From Epiperipatus broadwayi (lineage: Eukaryota; Onychophora; Udeonychophora; Euonychophora; Peripatidae), in the NCBI GenBank assembly GCA_028023455.1, contig JAQFVV010012512.1, positions 3,133,935 to 3,197,934 on the forward strand: 64,000 nucleotides of DNA, in the 5' to 3' direction. Numbering within the stretch: position 1 is the stretch's first letter; the number at the start of each line of letters is the position of its first letter. Both the position numbers and the translations under genes were made by a program. This document shows positions 51,065 to 63,952 of the stretch, piece by piece. The notes under the pieces were generated by a model. It was not told the origin of the DNA. It searched no databases and saw only the letters and a program-made list of their open reading frames with translations.

Positions 51065-51124
51065 ATGGCAAGCAATGTGTATCCAAAGTGCTATGAACAA
51101 CCAGCTGAGAACTTCGCTGGAATG
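51065..51124 (+). CDS. Possible short first coding exon (weak)
   Basis: ATG opens a 20-codon stretch (MASNVYPKCYEQPAENFAGM) that ends exactly at GTAAGC, a good splice donor. Third positions are mixed (AGC, GTG, AAG, TGC, GAG, AAC, TTC), unlike the A/T-ending flanks. No following exon is visible, and at this length chance cannot be excluded. Confidence 0.2.
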
Positions 51125-53436
51125 GTAAGCCAACTAAATTATTATTATTGATGGGACATTAGTATATGATGGTATGCATGTAAAAGAATGATCTATCTAA
51201 GTACCGATGCTTAAACACTTGAATAGTAGTTGAATTAATGAGAGGGTAAGCAATGCATAAAATATCTCCAATTTAAAGCATATAATTAAGTCATATTAAG
51301 TTAAACTAATCAGTGTAAATTATTAGCTCTTTATCATATGAAGAGTTATCTTCATAAATCTTATGGTTAATCGTAAAATAAATCATTTAGGGATAAATTT
51401 AATATTTATTACATCTCAATATTAAGAATTGTTAAAGTAAATAGTATAATCATTTTTCTATCCCATGGCAAATTGTAAACCCAGTTTATTAAGAATTAAT
51501 AATATTTATTATTTTATAATGTAGCATACGGCTAAAGAACAGGGGGAAGCCATGTGGAACCTTGTAAATAATGTAGATATTTTTTTTATTTTTATCTTTG
51601 TTAATAAAATTGTTGTTTTAAAATAAACTTTGATCTGTGTCTCACTGTTTTGTGGTCTAAGAAATTCTAGAAATCCCAATTATGCACCAATACACTATCA
51701 TTTAAATTTGAAGTATAATTTACTTTGTTAAATCATATCAGGTAAAATTCATTTAAAAGATTATTTTATAAAATTATTTGAATACTGTAGAATTTAATTC
51801 ACAATTGAAGAATGTTAATAGAATAATTTAACACATTTAAATTCAAGATTTATAATATGCAGTAGGATTATTGTGTGATATAGAGTGCAGTGAGTGGACA
51901 TAAAATCCTTTATCCATCCACTGTATTCAAATATCTTCCCAGATGAACTTGATAATATTTTTAAGTATCAAGGTGTTTATAATATGTTATTTTCAAAATT
52001 TATATTTAGAAACTTAATCTTAATTATTGAAAATTAAGAGCAAGTGGACAATGGCTTTGTTAGATTCAGCCAAGGTAAACTATGGATGTAATCACCAGGA
52101 GAGTATTTAATTATCACCAATAATTTGTAATTGAGTGTATGGTTTTTCATGCCTTACTATTCTAAAGCCCTGAGAAAAGATTATCAGAGGGGAAAGAGAG
52201 CTAGCAAGATGGGAAAATTTTAGAATGAAGGGAAATAGTAATACAGATGACTTATGAATGTGAGTGTGATGGAGGGATAAATTGGGAAGATGACGATGGG
52301 CATAAAATATTTTAAATTCTTTAAAATTTTAATTGTGACTTTGTTATTAAATGGATGGGAGTGTGCTGAGAGAAATAAATTATAGCAGGATGTGTTATGT
52401 TTACATTTTTCTCCTCTCCAATTAATATAAAATTTTATGAGATTATTAGTATTATTTGTAATAATGCTTTCAGTATTTCATTTGCTTAATAATTAGTTAT
52501 TAACCCATTCATTAGATATTATTTTAATTATTAAATAGATTATTGATAAATAATGATTGGCATAAGTAAGTTTCATTAAGGTTGCAATTTGGTGCCCTGG
52601 CAATTATTGTTATTAATACGCTATATCCCATCATCATCGATCCTGAGGCAGGCTGTAGCAGAGATGCATGCATTCTTTATTAGTTGGTCTTTGTTAGGTT
52701 ACAACATATGTATATATTTACAGTTTAAGTTCCAACAATGAGCATCTATTACATTAGCAATTTCTTTAATCTGAAGTTACCAATCCCTTATTCCTTGATA
52801 GATACTCATGTTGTAGACATTTCTATTTAAAATTAAAATATTGGCTTTATTATATATGAAGGTAACTAGCTAAAATTCATTTAATATTCATCATTGATTC
52901 AACTCATGGCTCAAGTTGTGATGACTTGACTTGCTTAGAGCCCCGACCCCATCATTTATTACATAATAATAATAAAAAATGATAGCTTAGCAGGGACACG
53001 GAAGAAGTTAATCATTTATATCAAAATATTCGAGCACTATCATTAGTTAAACAAATAACACCTAACACAATTCTGTCTTCTCAAGTGTGTCATTAATGTC
53101 AAAAAAATATAATAAATTTTTATTATCAAAATTCAAGTATATAGTTGTGAATAAAAGTCAAATGCTTGGGATGGGAAATTGAACCTAGATTTTATTTAAA
53201 AAAGAAAGAATTTGGGCTAAATTTGAATTTTCCCTCCCTTGCTCTCCTCACATTCTGTTAAGTTGGACTCTCCCAAAATGTCAAATCATAATATTAAACA
53301 TTTCCACAAGATAAGAATGAAATAATATTAATAATACATTAACAAGAAAAATATTGATAATGTGTAAAATATAAAAAAAAATATTTCAGCAATTGATAAT
53401 TAGGCTCATTCAATCACTAAAGTCCTTCTCATTTTA
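51125..53436. other. AT-rich sequence without a recognised feature
   Basis: No gene, RNA or transposon part could be supported on either strand. Confidence 0.5.
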
Positions 53437-53580
53437 TAGTTCATACAGTTTGCATGCTCTCCCCTCCATAGCATGAATCGTTCACTGCCACTGTTCTATA
53501 GTGCAGTCTGGACAATTTTGCCTTGATGGCTTTTGGTTTCCTTCCACTCTTTCCATAAACATTACATGCTGTATGAACTA
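53437..53580. mobile_element. Small MITE-like element with 12-bp inverted ends
   Basis: TAGTTCATACAG at 53437-53448 is exactly inverted as CTGTATGAACTA at 53569-53580. The pairing continues imperfectly inward (TTTGCATG vs CATTACATG). It is 144 bp, with a base composition richer in GC than its flanks. The superfamily is unknown. Confidence 0.5.
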
Positions 53581-55617
53581 AGTGTGTGTCAGATGCTATA
53601 AATGTAGAGTTATGGCTATGGAACTTCCATGGTTATGGAATTGATGCTCTCCCCAATGATAATCGATCACTGTAGGCAAATCACATTGTGCTACCTCTTT
53701 ATGTAAAAAGTTTAAGTTCAGTTATGGCTTGAAGTCAAAAAAATTTTTTTTCATGTAATAAATGCATTTGTTCTAACGTCTATCAAATTAGTTATATATA
53801 AGCGTATTTTACAGGTCTGCATTCACATAAACATTCGATTTAAATTTATTTTCTTTTCTTAGAAATTTGATATGGTTTCGTCAAAATTCTCCAACTGCTT
53901 GGCTTGATCTGTTTATTTTTTTTATCTACAAAGTCTTTGATTTGCTTATTTAAATCCTTTGCCAAATTTATTTTACGAGGTTAAATAAAAAAAATTTGAA
54001 TGGAAATTTTGAATGACAGTTTCCATGTTGAAAACTCTTATTTTAACCGAGTTGACTTTCCATAGCAATGTAGAAATTTTAAGACTATTTTTATTGTAAT
54101 TTATTTTTATAGCTATTGTCATTTCAGTTTCCTTGTGTATGCACTCTTTCATTTCCTTTTCTTGTTCTCAGGGTGTGTCTGTTGTTGTGTTTATACATGT
54201 ATCATGATTATCGACACCTGATGTTAAATTATGCATTATTTCTTCATTCTTATTTGAGTAGTTTAGTGTAGCCCTTGACCTTTGTTCATTACCTTGATGA
54301 GTTTGTCATCATTTAGGTCAGTGTTTAATGTTTGTCAATGGTGTATTAACATACAACATAAAATGATTGTCATCACACATATATGTTTGTACAAATGTTT
54401 TTAGTGTTTATTTTGAATCATTTAACAACTGATATCTAATTTACTTCATATATATATATAGTAATAATAAAAAGTCAGATGTCACATGACTTATATATAG
54501 CTTGCACTTACAAATATGTAAAATTAAGAGCATGCTAATTAGCTCCAAACAAGCTTTTTTTTTATTTATGATAAATGCTACTACAAGAGAAGGCATTCAA
54601 ATCATTTTTATCTTGGATTGTCCCCATCCCCAGACGGGTTTCAACCTATGGATCTCTTCAGTGAGGAGTTGGGACATTAGATTCAAAAAACCAACTCAAG
54701 CAAAGCATTTATCTAAAAGTTAATTGTTAGAAGAAGATCTGAAACTTTTAGACATCTACATGTCTTTAAAATCAGCTCTCCAACTGAAAAAACATATGGG
54801 CCTGAACTTCATTCAGATACTCCATTTATTAGTATATATATAAATTTAATCAAAATGTAACTGAACTAGTCTTTTGAAATACCTGCTTAGGTTTATTATG
54901 ACATATTAATTATTTATAAGTTCTAAAAATATATCTTATTGAGATTACTTTTATTTTTTGATTTTGTTAATATGGATTTTTTATGCAGATGAATACAATA
55001 TTAAACATGCACAAACTTTCAGGCAACATTTTAAAAACCCATGCTGAAACTTAAGCAGATATACTTTTCATGTGAAATGTCTATTACGCAAGTAATTGTG
55101 AGAGGTCTTTTATGTCACATTTCATTTTGGAAGTACAAACTGTGATGTGTAATATGTTATAGTGTGATTATATTTATCTTTTTAAATCTTTAAACTTATG
55201 TGTTTCAATTTAATTCATTATTTTCTAAGAATCTCATATATCATACATATACAATGAAATATTTATGCAACTATTTATTAGTTTCTAACCTTTAAAATTT
55301 TGTGTAGGTTAAATGTTAATTTTAAAAATAACAAATTTTGTTTAAAGTGAAAGTAAATACAATAATGCAGCACCATTTTGTATTCATTTGGGAATTAACT
55401 TCAATGCAATTTTAAAAGTTAGAAAATGATAAATAGTTGTGAAAATATTTTGTTATATATGTATGTTATATGAGATTCTTAGGAAAATAATGACTTAAAT
55501 TGACACATATAAATTAAAGATTTAAAAAGTATATATAATCGTGCTATAACATAATACACATCTCAGTTTATACATGCAAAATGAAATGTTATGAAATAGA
55601 CTCTCCACTGTTGTATC
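53581..55617. other. AT-rich sequence without a recognised feature
   Basis: A GGGTTTCAACC-like word near 54637 recalls a tRNA B box, but there is no A box or tRNA fold. Nothing else stands out. Confidence 0.45.
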
Positions 55618-55910
55618 TTCATGAATCTGCTGTTGTTAGTTAAGTGTGCTGCAACCTGTTTGAATAGCCAGCTTCTCCAAAAGCCACAAAATTTGATTGT
55701 TCTTTTTGCTTAATCTAAATTGCATTGTCTTTAAATAATTGTTTTCTAATGCCTGCTGTTAAATTCTGCCATCATTATTGTATTTTTAAGCCACTAAATA
55801 ATCACTATTGAACTACGTTCATTAATCTGCTGATATTAATTAAATGTGTTGCAACCTGTTTGAATAACCAGCTTCTCCAACAGACTCAAAATTTGAACAT
55901 TCTTTTTAAT
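55618..55910 (+). repeat. Direct repeat pair, about 90 bp units
   Basis: 55618-55710 and 55820-55910 share GCAACCTGTTTGAATA and CCAGCTTCTCCAA in the same order and spacing. They are diverged but clear duplicates. Confidence 0.65.
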
Positions 55911-56204
55911 GGATTTTTATGCTGCAAACATCCAGTGCCTATTACAAATGCCAGAGACTCAGCTTGACAAATAATTGGTAATATTAAATTATTCACCACA
56001 GAGTTCTATAAATATATTTTAAAAACTTATAATATTTTAACAATTGTTCCTGTAACTGTAATCATTTATAATTTTAACCTCTCTACAATCTGTTGCCATG
56101 CCTATTTTCTATTTTAATTATTTTATTTTATTTCTAAATTCATGTTATGATATGCCATAATTTCAAAGCAGAGAATAATTAATTTAGTATTACAAATTTC
56201 CAAT

Positions 56205-56900
56205 TTCTGTTTTTGTAATTTGTATTTTATAGCTACTTTTATTTTGTAAATAGCTATCAGCTCATTGTTATCTATATTTAATTACTTAATAAGTATTTAT
56301 ATTTTTGACCGATTTGTGTTTTTGTAATTTGTATTTTGTAACTATTGTTGAAAGTCTTATTTTTTAATAATGATGAAATTTAGTCATTTTTATCTATATT
56401 TAATTACTTAATAAGTATTAATCTGTTATTAAGGGTTGTGAATTATTATTATATCTGTTAGTTAGATAACATCCAGAGATAATCGCACAGGCATATTTGC
56501 AAATGTTAAAATTCCTTCATTTTTTAAAATATTGATGAAATTTAGTATATTTTTGAAAAGTCCTTATTTCTTGTAGCCACTTTTATTTTTTAAATAGCTA
56601 TGAGCTCATTGTTATCTATATTTAATTACTTAATAAGTATTAATCTGTTATTAAGGTTTGTGAATTATTATAATCCATGTAATAGTGTTCAAAGTCAGAG
56701 AAATTTTTTTTAAATGTATTACATTCACACCATCTGCCATTTTTCATTTTATCTTCATGCAGGAAAGGGGTATATCTGCTTGTTAGACACCAATTTCTGT
56801 TTTTGTGATTTGTAGTTTATAGCTACTTTTATTTTTTAAATAAGCTATGAGTTCGTTATCTATATTTAATTACTTAACAAGTATTAATCTGTTATTAAGT
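56205..56900 (+). repeat. Diverged tandem-like repeat array, four units
   Basis: Units near 56205, 56313, 56573 and 56797 share TTTTTGTAATTTGTATTTTA, AGCTACTTTTATTTT and TATCTATATTTAATTACTTA in order. Spacing is uneven. No coding potential. Confidence 0.6.
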
Positions 56901-57189
56901 TTTGTGTGTGTTGAAAGTCATAAGAATTTTTTTAATGTATTGTATTGCATTCCTGCCATCTGCCATTAATGAGACCGTTAATTTTTTTGAGATTTAGTAT
57001 TAAAATTTTTGTGTAATTTCATGGGTTTTTGAAAATAGCATTCATGATTTTTTTGGTTTTTGGGATATTTTTTATCAAATTCTTCATGCAGAGAAGGGTG
57101 CTGCATTTGATTTAATTCTGTTTTTGTCATTTGAATTTTATAGTGTTTTCTTTGATTTTTTTAAAATATATTTTGAAAGATTTGTTCGA

Positions 57190-57404
57190 TTTCTTTGCCT
57201 TAGGCATTTTAATTGTTTCCAATTTCTAGTCTTAGGCGTTCTAATTTTATATCAATTTCAGCAATTTTTGGATAGAAATTTATGCAGAGGGAACTTGAGA
57301 ATTTTTTTGATATGTTTGCCTTAAGCATTTTATTTTTTCAATTTTACGCCTTAGGCATTTTAATTTTACATCGATTTCAGCAGTTTTTGGATAAAAATTT
57401 ATCG
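57190..57404 (+). repeat. Tandem duplication of about 95 bp
   Basis: 57190-57282 and 57310-57404 both run from TTTGCCTTA(G/A)GCATTTTA through CAATTTTTGGATA(G/A)AAATTTAT with few differences. The open frames across them come from the repeat. Confidence 0.6.
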
Positions 57405-57494
57405 TTTGCAGGTTTCTTGGTGGTTCATGATGGTACTGCAATGTCACCTAGTGGGCACAGTACATGTAACCAACCAATACTGACTAAATTATAG

Positions 57495-58560
57495 AATATT
57501 ATAAGCAAATAATTAAGTGGCTTTATTTCTTGATTGTTCATCAAAAGTTACAGTTTTGATATGTGAAAATTGGAATCAACAAAAAGTCTTTATTTTTCAG
57601 TCTGTTACATTATCTCTGCACAAACTATGCAGAGCAATGGAGATTATTTATTAAACACCATTAAGTTGAAACTATAATTTGAAGTAATTTAGCTTCTCTT
57701 TAAATGATGCTAGAAGTTTCTTTCCATAAATTGTATGTCCACAAAAGCTGATAGTCAACTTCAATATTCTAATATTTTAAAACTCTTATATACTCACAAT
57801 AAATTTATTTATCTTTTATTCTTTATTATCTAATTATTTTCCGTTGCAGATTCATTTTTAGCATATTTTGATGATAACTTCATTAGTTCTGCTAACCTGT
57901 CTTTATATTCATTTTTTTAATAAAAACCTCAATAAATAAAAATCATAAATTTTCTGTCTTTTTCACTTTTTATTTTTAGATTCTTTTTTCAATAGTAATA
58001 AAATCATTCTGATCTTATTTCAACACCTTACATTCAATAAACGTCCACTACTATCTGTTCCATCTTCATATAAATGGGGAATATGTTATTGTATTTTGCT
58101 CCTATTATTTAAAATTCTAGAACCAAATAACAATAAACAATTTTGCTTTGTACAATATTTATTTGTATATAGCTTGAAACCATTTTTAAATGTACACTCA
58201 TTTTTTACAACATTATTTTTTATCTACACAATTCATCTATTCTGTTTTCTAAACCCTTATTCTTATACATCTATAATACATTCTCGTGTACATAGATTTC
58301 ATTTCCAATATAAATACATGTAAGTAAATCATCTTTCTGTTAACTTTGTCTATTATAAAACATTAATTATCCAAAAAGTTTGTTATCTCTTCCACAGTAT
58401 TTAATCAAATACTATTTTTACTAATTTACTTTAATCCATATATTAAACTTTCAATTTTAGTTTCTTTCAGTAAAAAAAAAAACATTTCATTTTCTTTTGA
58501 AAAGTCTCATTCACTGTCAATAATTTACTGTCCCAATTTATATATATAAGTATAATAACA
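57495..58560. other. AT-rich sequence without a recognised feature
   Basis: No gene or repeat could be supported before the inverted repeat at 58561. Confidence 0.5.
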
Positions 58561-59370
58561 ATATTCACTAGAATAAAAACTACAAAATTTTTAAAAATGC
58601 CTGTATAAAATTAAAGTTTAAAATTCTTTGTTATAGCTAGCTTCGGCATATTCCACCATCTTAAGTAGCAATACGTTAATATTTAAATATTATCAAACTC
58701 TCACACCAGTAACGTTCCCATGTGAATTACCTACTTTCCATAAATTGTGAATATTAACACAATGACACTGTTTATTCAACACATCTGTACTATTTATAAA
58801 ATAGGACTCCTTAATTCTTCTTTTCCTCAAATCATTTTGCATATGCAAAATAAAAACTCTATCAAAGCAGAATTCTCCATTACAACTCACAGCATGTTCT
58901 GCAAAAACAGATTTATACCTATCTGTATCGGGGAGACCAAATGTGCATTGAAAAAGAGGATTAGGGAGCATGAATTATTATATAATAAGTTGCGTTGTTC
59001 TGCAGATAGGTATAAATCTGTTTTTGCAGAACATGCTGTGAATTGTAATAGAGAATTCTGCTTGATAGAGTTTTTATTTTGCATATGGAAAATGATTTGA
59101 GGAAAAGAAGAATTAAGGAGTCCTATTTTATAAATAGTACGGATAATGTGTTGGATAAACAGTGTCATTGTGTTAATATTCATAATTTATGGAAAGTAGG
59201 TAATTCACGTGGGAACGTTACTAGTGTGAGAGTTTGATAATATTTAAATATTAATGTATTGCTACTTAAGATGGCGGAATACGCCGAAGCTAACTATAGC
59301 AAAGAATTTTAATCTTTAATTTTATACAGGCATTTCTTAAAATTTTGTGGTTTTTATTCTAATGAATATA
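58561..59370. mobile_element. Penelope-like element tail in inverted-repeat form
   Basis: Left arm 58561-58925 and right arm 59003-59370 (about 365 bp each) are inverted copies, with a 77-bp unique centre. Both arms carry the same PLE C-terminal coding segment and 3' flank, and the outer edges abut TATATA runs. The centre carries the upstream part of the endonuclease only once. Inverted partial copies are characteristic of Penelope-like elements. Confidence 0.75.
58918..59240 (+). pseudogene. Penelope-like GIY-YIG endonuclease C-terminus
   Basis: PLE proteins join a reverse transcriptase to a GIY-YIG nuclease; this is the end of the nuclease. From the unique centre into the right arm it reads CIGETKCALKKRIREHELLY, where IGET and LKKRIREH fit the nuclease core (catalytic Arg in RIREH-type motif). 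It continues FAEHAVNCN, an AEH...C segment. After a frameshift near 59095 comes RKRRIKESYFINS and a conserved-looking tail with NKQCHCVNIHNLWK on the mirror arm. The left arm encodes the same tail on the minus strand (58971-58693) without that shift. The reverse transcriptase is absent, so it cannot act. Confidence 0.7.
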
Positions 59371-61288
59371 TATATATTTGTATTGCTTATATCCAAGAGT
59401 AATCTTATTAGTACAAGCAGAAATTAAGACTGTATTAATCTTAGCAAAATACGATGCTTTTTGTAGGGATTCTAAGACTTCTCAAGCACTAGGTACAGGC
59501 TATCCTTTTTTATTTATATATTGATTCAGGGTTACTTGATAATTTCACATAAATAAAGAATACCATACGGTTTTAATATTAGGATGACAGTGATGGGTGT
59601 GTTCACATTGACACCTCAATAGATGTTATAACATTCTTTTTTATTAAGTCTTTAAGCATTTCTTCCACTTTGCTTTTCAAAATGAAAGGGTCCTTCCAGT
59701 AGTTTACAAACCAAAGTTGTGCAGTCACTTTTATTATATGTCAACCAACTATAGATTTAATGTTTCTAATCCGGACTTAATCAACTGTGGATACTTTTAG
59801 TAATTTCCAATTCCAGCTGTACTCTTTATTCTACTTAAAATTGGACTTAAAACTCTTTTCACAATACACAATGGTAGATTTTTTCCATTAAATTTTTACT
59901 CTCATTGATGCTGTTATATATCTATCAGGTTTCAATTTATGTCAGTAACTATTAAATCCATTTTAACTATAGATATAATTTTCTTAAATTTCTTTGTAAT
60001 GTTTGACCAATCTTTTTGTGACATTAAGAGACGCACCTGATGTTGTGTTGATCTAAATTCTCATTTATGCTTGCAAATACAATCTCCAATGCAATGTGAT
60101 TATCATCAAAATCATTTATCTTTTTGACATTAGTCACTTTTTGCAGTCCCTATCCCTTGATTTACAGTCTGGACATAACTCACCTTTACTCTTTCTCTGC
60201 TTATTACAAACTCATGACCAATGTTCCACCACATGCAAATATGGTATTCAGAATTTTTAAATGTACATGCATATTTATTTTCTTTTGCATTTTATTATGT
60301 TTCAGGGGATTTAAAATAAATATTATCAATTTCATCTAGTTTCTTATGAAGTTAGTCATACATAAATCTAACTAGATTATAAAGAACCAGAGAGCTTTAT
60401 TAGTATTTTATTGCAAATTAGTAAGCCTAACATTTTTGTTCTGATTTTGAAATAAATATAATAATTTCAATTTATTAAATCTGCACATTTTTTTTCCTTA
60501 ATGGTTAGAAAATAATTAATTTGTTTTATATATATTTTAGAATCCTGAAATATTGCTCTATTATGGAGATAATTGAGGAAAGGGGTAATGTCATTGTTAC
60601 AGAGTATCTAGTGTTGCCCAAATGATAATTTCATAAAAAAAGACACACACACACTGTAATATATGCTTAGAAGGTATATAGATTCAACAAAATATGGAAG
60701 ATAAATATGCTATCATGAAATGTTTATTTAAGTTGCAACAAATGTCTCATGTGTTTTTATATAATTTTATGTTTCAAAGGATTTTATTGATCAAATATTA
60801 TATATTTTTAACATGTTTAAGAACAGCAATAAAACTTGCAAGAATTTTACATTTAATGTTATGTGGAATTGCATATAATAATATAGAATACATATTGATA
60901 ATAGTAAGAAAAACAATATTATAGTTCGTAATACCTCTAATAATTAGAGATAACATGCTTGTTTTTCAGATGCTTCCACATTAAGAACAAGTGTCAGAGT
61001 AAATTTTGTGCCTGGAAATATTTTTATCCCTTGCTCTGATTGACTTTAACTTAATCCAGAAAATATTTTGGTGACTGGCACCAAAATTCATATAGGAAAA
61101 ATGTTTGCATTTTGCTATTAGAATAGTTTTGGAATTGCTAAGCATTCAAAAGATTGACATTCAAAAAATAAGGTTGTTAATTATTACAAATTTAATTTTA
61201 TTAAAAAGTCAAAATATTTTGGTTCAAGTAACCGGTATTTGAATTTTCAAATCAACTACTATTTATTATTTATATTTAGTATAGTTTT
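59371..61288. other. AT-rich sequence without a recognised feature
   Basis: No gene or transposon part could be supported. Open frames at 60124-60339 and 60694-60924 have no family features. Confidence 0.5.
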
Positions 61289-61379
61289 GTCATCATCATC
61301 ATCATTATTATTATTATTATTGTTGTTGTTGCTGCTGTTGTTGTTCTTGTTATTATTATTATTATAGTTGTTGCTATTG

Positions 61380-61443
<64 letters not shown>

Positions 61444-61464
61444 TATTATTAATATTATTATAAT
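61289..61464. repeat. Compound trinucleotide microsatellite (ATT/ATC/GTT)
   Basis: A mosaic of TCA, TTA and TTG units. It produces the Asn-rich minus-strand open frame at 61259-61528, which is an artefact of the repeat. Confidence 0.9.
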
Positions 61465-61682
61465 TTATAGATGAGTATAATAAAGAATAGACAGTTATCA
61501 AAGAAGAGATTGTGAGTGCATAAATCATTTAATTAGAAGCAATAAAATATCTTTTTTGAAGGGTGAAGTGGCTAATAAAATCCATAAGTACAAATTCTAT
61601 TATTTCAGAGTCATTTTCTATCAAAGAAAGCTAAGAATTAGTACGAAAAGTCAAATTATAATCCAGGCAAGACATTATACAA

Positions 61683-63952
61683 ATGCCTGCTTACGGTAAA
61701 AATAGAACAAATCCAGTTAAAAAAGATGTTATTAATCAAAAATCAACCTCAAACTTAGATGATAAGTCTAAAATAATAGTAACAAAGAATAATAATAGTA
61801 AACAACCGGCTAAGAAGAATGTAGTGAACAGCGAACTTTTAGAAATGCTGGAAAATTGGAAAAACTCAGATAGTATTAAAAAAAGTAAAGGAAAACATGA
61901 TTTAGAAAGTTACGGTCTTCAAACAAAGTCCGATAATGAAATACAGTGTTCTAAACATAATGATGGAACAAATATGATAGATAATGATGAAACTAACAAT
62001 GCAAAACTGAATTATGTGAAAATATTCAGAAACAAAAATGTTATGCTAAAAACAATGACATCATTCATAAACAACGTAAATTTGGTGTCTTTCCGTAGTC
62101 AATAGTGGCGAAAGTTTGCAGGATGGAAAAATGTCACAAGATATAAATATGATCCAAGTTTTAAAAAGTGATATTATAAAACATGATGACAGCTACAATT
62201 CAAGACAAATTGCGACTTCCTCCTACACAGGAACACAAACTTACGACCATAAAATGGGCACAGAGGTGGCACTACTTAAAAATAAACAACCAGCAAAATC
62301 AACTTTTAATCATAACGATATATATTTAGAAGCTGAAAATGGATGTATAAGTAATACAGATAACTACAAACATCAGAAGAAGCCTACTGGGGGGGGGAGG
62401 ATTCTTCCTGCATGGGGAGCTAGTGGGAAGTATTGAAAACAGTAATAGGAACCAAAATAATACCCCCAAGTAACTAGAAATGCATGAAAAGACCCATGGA
62501 AAATCCATTAATGAGGACTTGGCTCAAGGGGCCAGATGTAAAATTCCTATTTATATAAATGGTAAATCAAGAAATACTTATTTTGATAGCCAATTAACCA
62601 CACTAAATGAAAGTAATTATAAAGCCAACTATAATAGTTTGACTATAGGAAGATTAAGAAATAGTCAAAGATCAACAATAAATCATCTTTCAAAAGACAA
62701 CTTTCTACCTTTGACAGCTGATACAAAAGTTAATCCCTTTAAGCAAATTAGTCAAAATTGGTACAGTAAAATTCAAAATAAAAATAATACAGTGCCCTTG
62801 TCATATGCTGAAACCCTAAAGATGAATATAAACAAGCATAATAATAATGAATTTTCATTTGCAAAATGGTTTTCAAGGAAGAGAGAAAACAGATAGCCAC
62901 ATAAGATCTTTGCAGTTGATGCACTTGGATGAAGACAATAATGTGGGTGAGGTGATGTCAGAGATTGATGACCTTGAAGAGGAAATTAGAAATAACCCCT
63001 CTATATATTCTGCAATCTCTGATAAATTTAATCAGGCTATTCCAGCAATCCTGATGAGGACATCTGAGGCATATAAAATGATAGTACTTTGATCATGATG
63101 ACCACAGATAATCATTTAAATCTATTTAAATTTCCTGTACAAGAGCTATATTCTTTAATTATCAACAGGTACTTGAACAAACAATATATAAAATTTTATT
63201 TCATGCTAACAATAGATATCTAATTGTGCAATTTAACAATTCTTTCATGAAAGAAGCATTTAAAAATAAATTCAAGACTATAGCAAATAAACTTTTGATC
63301 TACATAGATTTAAATAGACCTGCATGTGTTAATGGTTTGATTCGAAATTGTGGTGTGAATTTTGGTCCTGCAGATTTGCAAACAATTCTAAGCCGTTTTG
63401 GAAGAATTCTAAGCCTACAATTCCAATCGGTCAATTTTCAGGGTACACACTGCTTAACAAATGTGGCCAATTTTAAATTTAATATTAAAGATAGGAATAT
63501 CTCCTTTGCTAATTCCCTCTTTGATTGAGTACCAAGAGGCTTCATTAATCATCTTGCTGAAAGGTGTAGCCCCACAGTGTTTTTCTTGCAAGCATAGAGG
63601 GCATCTAAGGAGGGAATGCCCCAACAGAAAATGTAACTTATGTGGAGCTATAAGGAAAAGATTTCATAAATGTCAAACCAGAAGTTATAATAACCTACGA
63701 TCATGGCCTTGTGTAATTACAAGAGAAGAACAGAAAAGAAATAAACTTAAAACAATGAACAAGGAGGAGATATTGAATGAGACTCAGAACCTGGAACAAG
63801 ATGTTTCATCGCAGTCTGATACTCTCAAAAAACAGTCTTTAAATGAAGACATTGCATCATCCATGGGAGAGCCTAGTCCATGGTATGTAGAGATCTCAGC
63901 ACAAGAGGAGAAAGAAACACAAAATAAAAGAAGAGTGTGGCATAGAAGGTAA
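61683..63952 (+). pseudogene. Gag-like ORF1 with RRM-like and CCHC zinc-knuckle domains (frameshifted)
   Basis: This is the nucleic-acid-binding ORF1/gag-like protein of a retrotransposon, probably non-LTR, reading toward the right edge. The N-terminal 450 codons are polar and Lys/Asn/Ser-rich in three successive frames (61683-62105, 62116-62436, 62480-62896), then an acidic helix (EIDDLEEEI, about 62970). A fold resembling the RRM-like domain of CCHC3-type proteins follows (63290-63520; LQTILSRFGRILSL and NFQGTHCLTNVANF). Next is a knuckle C-x2-C-x4-H-x4-C (63578-63619) and a second one at about 63632-63673 in which Lys replaces the expected His. The C-terminus is charged and ends in a stop at 63950-63952. 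A G9 run at 62391 may mark one frameshift. At least four breaks make it a dead copy; an ORF2 would lie beyond the window. Confidence 0.65.

Noticed and set aside
54600-54680. tRNA-derived SINE suggested by GGGTTTCAACC and nearby blocks
   Set aside because: The B-box match is imperfect on either strand, no A box lies at the right distance, and only one copy is in the window.
59262-59300. Second hammerhead in CTTAAGATGGCGGAATACGCC with GAAGC
   Set aside because: Stem II is good, but the core G of CUGANGA is changed, GAAA is GAAG and no cleavage triplet follows. At most it is a dead relic; the mirrored arm has the same defects.
61259-61528. Asn-rich 89-codon minus-strand frame
   Set aside because: It is generated wholly by the trinucleotide microsatellite.
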